Assembly: GCA_030737875.1 (NCBI GenBank)
Contig: CM060926.1
Span: 167,485,079-167,549,078 of the forward strand
From: Allium sativum
Lineage: Eukaryota; Streptophyta; Magnoliopsida; Asparagales; Amaryllidaceae
DNA length: 64,000 nucleotides
Direction of reading: 5' to 3'
This document shows, one piece after another, positions 20,739-31,283 of this stretch. Numbering within the stretch: position 1 is the first letter of the stretch; the number at the start of each line of letters is the position of its first letter. The position numbers and the translations under genes were made by a program. Below the pieces are notes generated by a model. It made no database searches. It was not told where the DNA came from and saw only the letters and a list, made by a program, of their open reading frames with translations.

Positions 20739-23357
20739 TTTAAAGAAGTCAATGCAAGACAGAAGTTACTCTCACTTCGAAAATAGTATAAAATGCTAAG
20801 TTGTGCTCTATTAATTAACTGACTCAATTAGAAGGGCGAAGAGGATCTTATGGATGTTCACGTATAGTATAAATACTAAGGGATATGACCAATGTTTTAC
20901 GGGTAGTATGCAACCTCATTTGATAATAGTTCAATAAATTGAACTACTATATATCCACGATCCAATTATACGAGAAAGTCAACTACACAAAGCACCACTT
21001 ATCAATTATATTATTTTGCAACGTCTATTTTTATTGTTAAAAACATTGAGAGTGAAGATTTCAGTTATGAAAATCCGTTCCTCACCAAATTAATCAGAAT
21101 TTTCATTCACAGAACAATCACAGAATAATAACTGCAGAATTAAAAAAATTGTACAAGCAAGCCGCTGCCCCTGCAGAAGATTTTTACAAGCTATTTCTAT
21201 ATTTTTTTAGCAACTGCAGCACCTGTAGAGTTCAGAAAATTTTACAGTGGAGTTATGGCAGCCCGTCCAGTGTAATTTGAGTAGTGCTAGCTATTCAACT
21301 CCGCTATTTTGCTTTGCTTGACTTTCAAAACCTTTACTTGATTACTTGAATGCTTTCTGACCTTGGCTCTGATGTTTGATTTTTTTTTTTTTTGAAAAGA
21401 AATAAAACAACAAAAGAAAGAAAGGAAAAAAAAACTAAAACAAAAGAATAGACTAGGAAGAAAAAAATAAAAGTAAAACACAACTAAGCTAAATGACACT
21501 TCCAAAAAAAAAAGAACAAAAAGAAACAGTAAGCTAAGTTCATCAAATAAGCAGATAGGCGAAAAGAAAAAAAAGAAAAATAAACAAGGACAACTAATAA
21601 CAAACTAGACTCAATAAAACAAAAACTAAACAAAAATAGCCTAGTGCATCAAAAATGGTCAAGCACTCAAAATTGAGAAACCACGCACTGCAATTGCGTT
21701 CCAAACAAATGGAAACAAATTTCCCAAAGAGACATTCAAATGAAAGAATCACGCCACTTTTTATTATCTGTTCTCACAGAACAAAGGCCCTTTTACTCAA
21801 TACCAAATAAAACCACGCACCCCTGTACTCAGTACCCACAAACTTAATGGGTAATAAAATGCACGATGAACACCTCAAAAACACAAGAAATAAAACCCAA
21901 AATACTCACGCCCCTAAATAAAAATTACTTGCCTTTTCAATACCAATTGAATACAATCACGGTCCTTTTATAACTCTCACAATCGAACCATCCACAAAAC
22001 AATTCTCTCTTTCGTCTCTTTTTTTTCTCTTTTTTTCTTTCTGGAATTGATTCAATTCGAATCGGATTGGGTTTTTTTGATTTGGGGTCTGATTTTGACT
22101 TAGGGGTTCGATCTTTTGATTGCATGGATCTGCGTGTTGGGGTGTGATGAGGTGGATGGGCGGCTTCAGGTGTGGTGGTAAGATTTGAATGGTGATGGGT
22201 TTGTGGCAAGAGAGGTGGAGGACGATGTATGAGTTGTGGAATTGATGGTGGTTTCTTTGTTGTTTGTTGAAAGAAGTGGATTTTGATTAAGGGATGATGC
22301 TGGTTGAAGTGTGAACATTGAAGATGAGGAGAATGTGATAGGCAGAAGAAATATGAAAGAAGAAAAAAACAGAAGAAAGGAGAAATATGAAGAGAGAAAG
22401 GAAAGAAAATTTGCTTTTTTTGTTGTAAAAGTAGAAAAAAATGTAAAAGGGAAAGAAAAAAATAGTTGAAAAGAAATAAATTGAAAAAAAGGAAAGAAAT
22501 CAAGTGGCAATGCAGAGAATTGACTACAAGGCAAAGAAAGGAAAGTTTTCAAAAAGAGATTTTTTTTTTTTCAAAGGAAAGCAGAAATCAATGTATTGGA
22601 AAGAGGAAAGAGTGAAAACGAAAGAAATTAAAGAAAATTTGTTTTTTTTTATTGTAAAAATAAAAAAGAAATGCACAAGGAACAAAAAGTTGAAAAGGGG
22701 AAAGAATTAATTGGAAAAAAAAGGAAAGAAATCAATGAAAACAATTGGAAAACCGGCAAATTCTTGTGGCTGTTTATGAACGGTTCATGGTTGAATTGGC
22801 TCTAGGGTGAGCGATGGTGGGAAGAGTATTTGGGTAGTTTGAGCGATGGTGGGGAGTTTGGGGTGCAAAAAATAATGTATGAGTTGATGGCCAGAGAAGA
22901 AATTTGTAAAGAGAAGAAGGGAAGCAATGTACAGAGAAGGCAAGAACTTGTAAAGTAGGAAAGAAATTGAAAATGGACAACTTTTTTTTAATTATTGTAA
23001 AAGTAGAAAGAGAATGTAGAAGATTGGAAATAAAATGGAAAGATGGAAAGAAATAATGGAAAATTGAAAGTTTTTTCTTTTAGGCTTGTAGAACAAGAAA
23101 GAAATTTGCACAAAGGAGGAGAATGATTGAAAAAAAAAGGAAAGAAGTAAAAGAAAAAGAATGGCAAAGACAGAAAATCAATGAAAAAGGCAAGTTATTG
23201 TTTTTTTCTTTATTTGGAAGATTACGGTATCATTGAAAAACACCAAATCTAACCAATCAAGATTTTTTTTAATATATATACAAGAACACAGAAGGAAAAT
23301 ATGAACAAAAACTAACACAAATCAAAAATTAAATAAATAATACAATTTAATCGTTAC
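20739..23357 (-). other. G long non-coding leader, pyrimidine-rich on the sense strand
   Basis: About 2.6 kb lies between the primer site and the protein frame. From about 21370 to 23330 the plus strand is dominated by A/G runs such as GAAAAGAAAGAAAGG, so the transcript would be rich in U and C. Long open frames here (21937-22503, 22166-22552) are biased-composition artefacts with runs of Phe, Leu and Ser. I see no conserved domain. Confidence 0.6.
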
Positions 23358-23376
23358 CTCCCCGGCAAGGGCGCCA
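23358..23376 (-). promoter_or_regulatory. G primer binding site (Asp tRNA type)
   Basis: The minus strand reads TGGCGCCCTTGCCGGGGAG. It differs at one base from the sequence complementary to the 3' end of plant aspartate tRNA. It lies six bases inside the right LTR, fixing the minus-strand orientation. Confidence 0.9.
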
Positions 23377-23382
23377 AAAACT

Positions 23383-24328
23383 TGTTCGACGCTTTCTAAT
23401 GAATCAGAAAAGCGCGATATTTGTAATAAATTCTGCAAGCGCACAGTTGTGTAGCATACAGGTCAAACACAGGGAGGTAGATTAAAATCAAATTATTTAT
23501 TTAATCTCTTGGGCGAGTTAGATGATTTTCGAGGTTGGTTTTTGAAAACAATAAAAATTGAAACAGCGATCCGATTCAGAACAAATCTAATTGAACCGAC
23601 GATCAAATCACAATTATCAATTGAAAATTAAAATGCAAAACAAAAACAAAATGCAGAAAGTAAAATTGCAGGAAAAGAAGAACAACAAAAAGTAAATTAG
23701 GATTGTCGTTGAAACTAATCAAACGACTAATCACTAACAAAAAATGTAAAATACAATTGGTGCTCTTCCAAAACAAATTGTGAAGACAACACCGATTGCT
23801 AAGAAAAAGAAAAATTGCAGAAAAATAAAAGAGAACTAAAAACTTTATTAATGAAGAAGTAGAGAAAATATGATTCAAAATAGGATAGGATGGTGGCTAC
23901 AATGACATTACAAGGGTATTTATAGGATAGATAGCCAAACCCTAACCCTAATTATAAATGGGCCTAGCCATTGCATCACTAATTAGTTTACAATGGGAAT
24001 CTCAAATGGGCCTTAGTTAAATCTATTAAATTTTTGGCCTTTCTTCTTTTCCTCTTGGTTCTTTGACAAGCCTCCCTTGATTTGAAATGTGCATGGCCTT
24101 TTTATCAGTCATTTTCTTGTCCAACAGCAACTGGATGTGGGATCTTCATCTACAGTTCTTCAAAATGTAAATATATAGCAATCTGATCTCCATTTCTCTA
24201 CTTTTCTGGTTGCATGCGGGCTGGGTTGGAATATCTGTAAAAGTAACAAAACAATACCCAAGTAATATTTATTTATATACAAAAGATTATATATAAGAGC
24301 ATAAAATAACACATTTCTATGTCAATCA
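23383..24328 (-). repeat. G 5' LTR (946 bp)
   Basis: This is the partner of 16961-17905, with matching ends and scattered single-base differences. A minus-strand TATAAATA lies at 23924-23917. Confidence 0.95.
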
Positions 24329-24497
24329 CACGCCATTTCAGGCAAGTTTTATAATTAAAATAAATTATTCATTCTAAATTCGATTTAAATAAATTTTTAG
24401 TCGTTATTATTTATGATAAACAATTTTAAATATTCAAAATCCATAAAAATATCTAAAATAAAAAATTTAAATTGGTTCTGAAATGCAGGTTGTTAAA
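24329..24497 (-). repeat. E3: right end of the E-type LTR
   Basis: It resumes E3 after G. AATTTAAATTGGTTCTG at about 24467-24480 and GGTTGTTAAA to 24497 match the E LTR end at 43009-43041, with the terminal TGTTACA altered to TGTTAAA. The E-type polypurine tract does not follow, so E3 is either a solo LTR or the 5' LTR end meeting flanking DNA. Confidence 0.75.
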
Positions 24498-26670
24498 CGT
24501 TTGTTTCCTATCCCCATCTATTTACACGCGAATTCTTCTCCTTTCTCTTTTGATTTTGGTTCATTGGCAAAGTAAATAAAATCGAATCAATTCTAAAAGG
24601 AAATCAACAATTTTCCAAATGATTTCTACGAGTTCATAGGAGCTTAGCGATCAATCGAGAGTGCCCTTCGGAGGACGCAACTTCAATGTAGGTACTCGAT
24701 AATAAAGAACAATGATGATAGTGTTTTTAGGGTTGAGATTCGTTGGGATTTAAGTGGCGATGGGCAGTGTGATTGGGTTTCGATCATCGCGACTTGGAAT
24801 TTGATGTTGATGGGGCATCCCATTCTATTGTAAAAGTAATTCGGGGAACTTGACAGTAAGATAATGTGGATGTCGACATGTTTTGGGTTGCAACAGCATG
24901 GTATTGAGCGGTTTGGTAGGTGTTTGGGAATGTATGAAGTTTGGAAGTAAGAGATACAGGGGTTTCAGATCTATTCTTTTACGGCAATGGGGACTGTCAT
25001 TTGAGGAGTTTGTCAGGATTTTAGGTGTGGAGATGGGTATGTGAAGTTGATGGTGAGAGGCAGACGTGAATGGTGTGTCACGTAGAGGAGGTTGTCCGGT
25101 ATGCAATGTAGTAAGGTGGGTTTGATAGTGATGTTGGTTGGTAGGAAATCGAGATGTATACCAAGTGGTCAATGAAATGTCCAAGTGTGTTTGTTAGCAT
25201 TTTTGGGACTGAATAAAGTAAAATAGATCCGTAATTTTGGGGATATGGTCAGCGATTGGTCGAAAATAGCAAGGCATAGATTTTTATTAAATTTGTAAAT
25301 ACATAGAATAAATTGTTCATTTATTTTGATAATTAGTTTAAAATTTATCGTTGTTTAACCGATAAACATAAATTAATATTAAATTATCGTAGGTACAAAA
25401 TAAAATATATTCGAGACAATTTGAGTAGATTTGGAGCTGTGATGATACAGAAATTTAACCGGATATTCTGCAATTAGAAATCAGGTGAGTAAATTCACTT
25501 TCTGGTTCGATTGTAATTTATTATAATCAAGTTTTTATTTAATAAAAATATTTATATGTTGTTTGTTAATTGATTGGTTGCATTGTTGTTTATTTATAAA
25601 TTGTGGTTATTATATAAATTAGTTATATTTAGGCTTGGTGGTTGTGGCAATTATATATAGGGAAATTCTATAGGGACACAAATGGTGACACAATTGATTT
25701 GCATCATTTGATCACGCCATGAATTACACTTCTCCATATAAAGACAAAAAGATCCAACGGTTGAGGCTCTGTGTCTCTCTCTCTCTCTCTTTGTGTCAAA
25801 TTTTGTGTTCAAATAGCTACCCCCTTATATATATACTGGATATTTCCCGTTGTACCATTAACGGATACCTGCAGTATCATTAGCGGATAACCATATCTCC
25901 CTATGATATATTGATTGGATGACCTTCATACCGCGATATCCTACCTTGAAGCAGGATGGGGATTATTTATGTTGTATAACATCTATTGATGCTGGGAAAC
26001 AGGTTGGAGAGATCCAACTGGATTCCTTAAAAATTTATTTATTGTTGTTTACATATACGTGTGGTATGTTGAATTGGATTGATAGTTTTTGCGTTTAAAT
26101 GTTTGAATATCACTAGCCCTAAAATTTTGTTATTTAATAATATCTTGAAAAGGAATTTTTAGATTTAAAGGAAAATATATTTTTGGAAGTAGAGACTGAA
26201 TTTCGAATGGGTTAGAAAATATTAACTTGTTTTTAATAAATAAACAGGTAGCTGAATTTATAAATGATATTTATAATTGAATAGAAAAATTATCATTGTA
26301 TAATTTAGAAATGGAAACTCAAGTGTTAATTTAAAAAGTAAATTTATTTTCCAAAAGCTAAAACGAAATTTGAAATAGAATCGCTATTCAATATTTGAAA
26401 CAAGTAGTTGAAATTTATAGACGACGTTTATAAATGGAAGTGAATAAGTATCATGTGATAATTTGATTATGTAAATTCAAGTAGGATTACAAAAAGGGGA
26501 ATTGGGAATCCTTTCAAACGGAATATAAATAAAATTGTAATAAATCCATACGGATTTATGATTTGAACTCGACTATGTCGAATTTATAAAAATAAATTAT
26601 TTCCAGAAGGAATATTAGATTTTTTTAGATAAATATTAAAATATAATATTAATTAGGAAAATGGATGCTA
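24498..26670 (+). repeat. H: unresolved LTR-like sequence, related to F in opposite orientation
   Basis: No gene is recognised. Around 26240-26560 the text resembles the reverse complement of 63630-63960 in F (shared GAATTTATAAATGATATTTA), and in both places the block is repeated about 180-190 bp apart. A moderately GC-rich stretch (24650-25200) is followed by CAG/GTGAGTAAATTCAC at 25485, echoing the leader-donor layout of the LTRs on the plus strand. The 119-codon minus frame at 24825-25184 resembles nothing known to me. Confidence 0.4.
25660..25824. mobile_element. 165-bp MITE with 9-bp target duplication
   Basis: Imperfect terminal inverted repeats of about 34 bp begin GGG and contain CTAT, ACACAAA and TGACACAA at matching spacing (23 of 34 positions by eye). 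The flanks are TTATATATA on both sides (25651-25659 and 25825-25833), a 9-bp duplication as in Mutator-like elements. The flanks are TA-rich, so part of that match could be chance. The inside has a short CT run and no coding capacity. Confidence 0.65.
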
Positions 26671-27719
26671 TGTATGACGACCCGAACTTCCCAGGTCTCC
26701 GTAGAGAAGAGAAAGAACGAATTATAATGAGAACATGACAAATCAGAATGCAAATGACAGAACATTTCATTGCTATTTCAATAATTACATCAGAGTACAA
26801 GAATATACAGAGTATGAACAAATAATACACATAAGAAAATATCAGAGATTTACAAAATATAATGCAGCGAAAAAATAATACATAACACAACTGAAAGAGA
26901 TACACGAATACAGAGATTTCCGAATATCGTTCTAGCTGAAAACCAGGATCCTGTGAATATAAATCCGCAAAACCAAAACCACTGGCTGCCCATGTGGAAA
27001 ATATGGGCACCCAGAGTTTAGGTAAAAGCAATAATCTCCAGGTCAGTCATGTGACTGGTGTGAGAACTAAAACAGTTACTTAAAACTTTGCTTTAAAATG
27101 GAGTAAATCAAGGGACCACGCCGTATAACATGGAATGGGTTTCCTCCCAAGAATACCAATGCATAAAACAAACAGCTCAATGCTTTTCGGAAAAATGAAG
27201 CTATTATAAGACCCAGGTCCCATCACACAATGCAACGCAAGCCGACGGATAGGGCTTTCCCTTATAATAGCCAAACATGCTTGGTACGTTTAAAATATAT
27301 CATTTGATACTATTGTAAGTGCATAGTGTATAAAACAACTTCAAATATATATGTATTAACAATAGACGGCATGGGTACCATCTATCATGTCGCCATACTA
27401 GTTCTACAATTAAAACCGCAAAGTTACGCATTGGAAGTGTAACATCCCGTATTTTCTATGAATATTAACATAACGAATTAAAGAATACTTAATTTTAAAA
27501 GTGGGAATTAAGCAAATTGGGTAGCCTATTGCGTTCGTCTCGAAATTCTGATTGGAATAGAGTCCGAGTTTGCGTAAATCGGACTCTATGTGAGGAAGTT
27601 GTGAAGCTTAAAAGATTTCAATTTAAAGTAAAATTAAATTAAATAATAATTAAAAATTAGAAAACAAATTCAAATTTCGAAAATTAGCCAATAAAAGATG
27701 AGCGGGAAAAATCCAGCCC

Positions 27720-27815
27720 GAGGGTGTCGACCCCCCTAGGGGGCGTCGACCCCCCTCTAGGGGTGTCAACAGGGGTGTCGACCCCACTATTGGGGGTGTC
27801 TACCCCTTTCTTCCC
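27720..27815. repeat. GTGTCGACCCC palindromic array in B 5' LTR
   Basis: About five alternating blocks of GGTGTCGACCCC and CTAGGGG sit side by side upstream of the TATA box. GTCGAC is itself palindromic, and GACCCCCCTAGGGGGCGTC makes a good hairpin. The array is the most GC-rich stretch of the LTR. The other LTR has a version at 34995-35092. Confidence 0.85.
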
Positions 27816-27951
27816 AGATCTGGGGGTGATGAATTCTGAAGGATTAGGGCTTATGTGTCACACTGTGGTTGGCTAGGTGACGTGTCTCTTTGGTTTGGAT
27901 GGATCTGATGACTCCTATGCTAATCTAAAGGCCATAGTTTGTCTAACACAT

Positions 27952-27960
27952 CTATAAATA
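27952..27960 (+). promoter_or_regulatory. B 5' LTR TATA box
   Basis: CTATAAATA is kept unchanged at 35232-35240 in the other LTR. It lies about 515 bp into the LTR, with the GTGTCGACCCC array upstream and an A/C-rich leader downstream, a fitting place for the LTR promoter. Confidence 0.7.
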
Positions 27961-28168
27961 CATATCTAAACTTTACTCTAACCTCATAACCCTATTCTAT
28001 AGCGCCTCCATGCTTTCCATCTCTAAACTAGCCTAGCCTCCTTCTTCTCCAAAATAGAAATCAAATTATAGAGCTTCAAATTGAAGAAAAGGTTTTCCGC
28101 TTCAATCAACCAAGAAAGATTAGAATCTCTACAACGTTAACTAATTCTCTTTTTCTAATCCTATCGCT

Positions 28169-29739
28169 GTAAGTTCAGTTATTATTCAGATTTAAACACA
28201 TAATAGAAATCATGAATGTAATGAACTGAATCTAGAACTATGCCTAATTGTAAGACAACCAATTTTGATTCATGCTTATTCTTTTGTCAAATCTGAAATT
28301 AACTAAGCCTATGAGATTGTTGTGATTGAACATATCATGTTGTACATCAAATTAGTAATTTCTTTATGTTCAATCCTATCGAATCTGTATACCTATGATG
28401 TATTTTCCTTAGTTTGCTCATACTCGTTGTTAATGTACAACTTTCCTATTGGAACCATGATTCTTGTGTTTGGTACACATTTACATGCCTATTTTCCCTC
28501 ATGTCAATTCTTGTGTTTCTTCTCTATCCCCGCTCCGTTTTATTTTATGAGTACTTGGAATTCAGGAATCTTGTTGAGTCTTGTTGTACGTGCGATTGTA
28601 ACGCGGGGAGTTGGGTATAACTTATTGGAGTAATCTTGGACATAACAAGTATATTGGTCATAACTTGAATTAACTACAATTGTGGATAATTGGCATACAA
28701 AAATCTAGACTTGGACATGAATGGTAAATATGCAAATTGGATAAACGATGAACATGCCTAACCCGAGGTTAGATTGAGTTGCGGTGTAAGACTGGCCGGA
28801 ACCACCCGACACATCCAGCAACTGCAACAACAGGTCTAATGTAAGAGGTTAGCGCATCAAACCTAAAACCCAGGGCTCTAATGAGTTTGCGGTAGAAGTC
28901 TGCCCGGAACCGCCCGAAACATCCAGCAACCGCAAATAACAGTTCTAATGAGAGGTTTGTGCATTAGTAAATTAATTAATGCCAATGAACATACATGCTA
29001 AGAATGGGAAGGTTAAGTAACATATGAATAGGCGACACTTAACCAATGCAACAAGTTAATTAAACAAATGGGTGGCATTAGGTTAAATTGAGAACACTTA
29101 ACCGTTATAACATGTTGATTAGGAAACCCTAGCAACGGAGACCCATTGTAGCATAACCTACATAAATGTATCACGGTACCCTAAACTAGGCAGGGTGGGG
29201 CACGATTACTGGGGTGATTATAAGCGGTCAAAATAGCGGTAGTTGGTGCGTCAGTGTAAGTTCCGACGGAGTATGGGCGTGCTTCCAGAGTGGAAAAATC
29301 AGGCACTGGGCATCAGTAGTTATACACTGTGCATCTTGAATTGTGTTGGGTCACCATCATAGGGATTGATACACCCCATGGTTGGACCAACACAAGTATC
29401 TACAAACAAGCGGGACCGAATGACACAAGTAATAAATAGGTGCAAGTAGAAACCGATCGATAAAGGGATCATTTTATTATGAACACATGAGGCTAGTTGA
29501 AACAATTTTTAGTAGGTGCAGAGAAATAGAAATTGGTGCGATGGCATATTCAGTTTATCTTGCCCTATCTCGTCTTATGTTATCTTGTTACTACGGTATT
29601 GTCTTATACTCGGTTTATTCATGTCATGATCCTTTTTCTTATTTACATGCTGAAAATCGCTGGGCTTACCAAGCTTTATGTCTGACCGGTTTTCTTTCGT
29701 ATTCTTTTCTTCCGTTGCCCCCCCCCCCCCGATCCATAG
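28169..29739 (+). other. Predicted leader intron inside B 5' LTR
   Basis: A donor-like GCT/GTAAGTTC at 28169 and an acceptor-like CCATAG/GG at 29738-29739, preceded by a long C/T tract, would define an intron of about 1.57 kb within the transcribed LTR. In the 3' LTR the donor GT has become AT (near 35450) while the acceptor reads CCACAG/GG near 37020. This is inferred from splice-site consensus only. Confidence 0.4.
28765..28960 (+). repeat. Twin structured repeat, B 5' LTR
   Basis: Two related units lie side by side. Unit 1 has the stem TTGCGG (28779-28784) with CTGCAA (28822-28827). Unit 2 has TTTGCGG (28886-28892) with CCGCAAA (28930-28936). The same twin occurs in the B 3' LTR and in both C LTRs. 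Confidence 0.8.
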
Positions 29740-30118
29740 GGAGGGAATACTTCAACTTAGTTCAGACCTTTTCCAGCTTGAAGAGAGTAGATGTATTGCT
29801 TGGATTCTCTTTTCTTGGGCTATGGCTGTAGTTACACTTTTATTGGGGATTTATGCTGCTTTACTACTGTTTTATGCTTCTTTAATTATTTAGAGTTTTG
29901 AATCAAGACATAGGTTTTATTGTAATGATTTCGAAGTTGGGTTTTGAGAAAATGGTTGTAATGTTTTCACTGAACCATGCCGCTTATGAAATGATTTTAG
30001 TTTTTCCACTGTTTATGTATCTGTCTTGTAAATTATCTGTATCTTTTACCTATAATGGTTCACCAAAGTTAATGCATTCCCTTTGTGAGTGACCTTAACG
30101 GAGGTGGGGTGTTTCACT

Positions 30119-30130
30119 TGGTATTAGAGC
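30119..30130 (+). promoter_or_regulatory. B primer binding site (initiator-Met tRNA type)
   Basis: TGGTATTAGAGC sits two bases after the 5' LTR and differs at one base (C to T) from the form in A, C and E. The leader to the gag start follows. Confidence 0.9.
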
Positions 30131-30297
30131 TGATGGTTAGTAGATCAGATAAAAGTTTCTGAAAACTAATTTTCAAAAAGAAGTTTTAAAGAAGCATTTT
30201 CAAGAGAGGTGTTGTTTTATATTAAAGGCATGTTCCCCAAAGCCATATGCACTATCTTTCTATCCTTTGTTTTGTATCTTTTTCTCTTCATTTCAGC

Positions 30298-31230
30298 ATG
30301 TCTGGGGATCTTAGTCTTCCAGAGGGAGTGGAAGTACCCGCCTGGTTCCATCAGCATTTAGAGGCTACGGCCCCCGCCGAAGGACAAGCAGATGCTCCTC
30401 TTCCCCCTGCCACAGATGTTGCTCCTCCTCCTCCCCCATCTACGGACGCCGTTCCTCCTCCTCCTCCGCGTCCGAATGCTTTCTCGAAGATATGTAGGGA
30501 CTTTCGAGCTATAGGCGAAAAGAACTTTAATGGGAATGAATCATTCATGAAAGCAAGAAACTGGCTCAAGGAAATAGAAGATCTGCTTGTTATCTTCGAA
30601 GGGGACGATAGGCGGAGGATACAGTTGGCTATATGGTTCCTCTTTCTGTGGGAAGTTACTAATGCTGAGAGACCAGTTGATACTTGGAAGGACTTCAGAA
30701 TGAGTTTTGGGATGAAGTTGCTCTCGCAAGCTGAACAAAGCCTATAGATGGAGAAGTTCTTGGCACTCAAACAGGGAAGCCTATCGATTAAGGAATACGT
30801 CAACAAGTTCAACCAGTTAGCTAGATGCTAATTGGAGTTGGTAAACGCTCCACATAAAAAGGCTCTCCATTTTGTTGAAGGGTTAAATGACCACTGAACG
30901 ACCTAGCTATGCCCCATATACCTATGGGCGTGACTTATGAGAGACTGGTGGACATGGCACTGTTACATGAGGAAAGCAAGGGTGAGAAGAAAGAGGTGAA
31001 GATGGAAGAACCTCTAAACAAGAAAGTGGAGGCATCGTAGAATAAGAAGACAGATTATAAGAAGGGTGGAAAGAATAACAAACCCCGTGACAAGAGGAAG
31101 TGTAATTTTTGTGGCATACCTGGAAATCTGATTAAGGACTGCAGAAAGAAGAAGAGGAAGATGGGTGGTTGCTTTCAGTGTGGCGAGGCAGGACATATGG
31201 CTAAGGATTGCTCAAGAAGGCAAGGGTAAT
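30298..31230 (+). pseudogene. gag: B gag (decayed)
   Basis: It starts at ATG 30298 (MSGDLSLPEG), which matches the C gag start (MSEASEIPEG). A Pro-rich segment follows, then the capsid region with NWLKEIEDL. A TAG at 30745-30747 ends the first frame. Downstream the homology goes on through more stops and frame changes. A zinc-knuckle region at about 31100-31212 has CNFCGIPGNLIKDC, where the expected His is Asn, and an intact CFQCGEAGHMAKDC. It can no longer make full-length Gag. Confidence 0.85.
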
Positions 31231-31283
31231 GGCAGAGGACAGGATCTACTTCTGGAGGGAAGATTCACGCTCTCACAGCACCT

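Larger units (their letters stand above)
16961..24328 (-). mobile_element. G: non-autonomous LTR retrotransposon with aspartate-tRNA primer site
   Basis: Two LTRs (16961-17905 and 23383-24328) flank a 5.5-kb interior. The 5-bp target duplication CACGC is perfect (16956-16960 and 24329-24333). The primer site fits aspartate tRNA, which is usual for the Tat/Athila side of Ty3/gypsy. The LTR 3' end also has the CTCCCTGTGTTCGACC block common in that group. I find no protease, reverse transcriptase, RNase H or integrase motif, only one broken Asn/Gln-rich frame. My by-eye count of LTR differences is about 25-30 in 945 bp, roughly 3%, so it is fairly recent. It is inserted in E3. Confidence 0.93.
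27438..30116 (+). repeat. B 5' LTR (2679 bp)
   Basis: It begins TGTAACATCCCG and ends GGTGGGGTGTTTCA. In order it holds a GTGTCGACCCC palindromic array (27720-27815), a TATA box (27952-27960), a donor-like site (28169), twin structured repeats (28765-28960) and a pyrimidine tract with AG (29699-29739). Small frames in it (28322-28633, 29487-29831) have partners in the other LTR only as shared LTR sequence. Confidence 0.94.

Noticed and set aside
21937..22710. Frames rich in Phe, Leu, Ser or Lys in the G leader
   Set aside because: A/G-rich sequence on one strand leaves frames open on both strands; no domain or motif is recognisable.
24825..25184. 119-codon minus frame in H
   Set aside because: No recognisable domain, and it lies in LTR-like sequence without conserved partners in the window.
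30351..30812. 153-codon minus frame over B gag
   Set aside because: It is the antisense shadow of the Pro-rich gag region.
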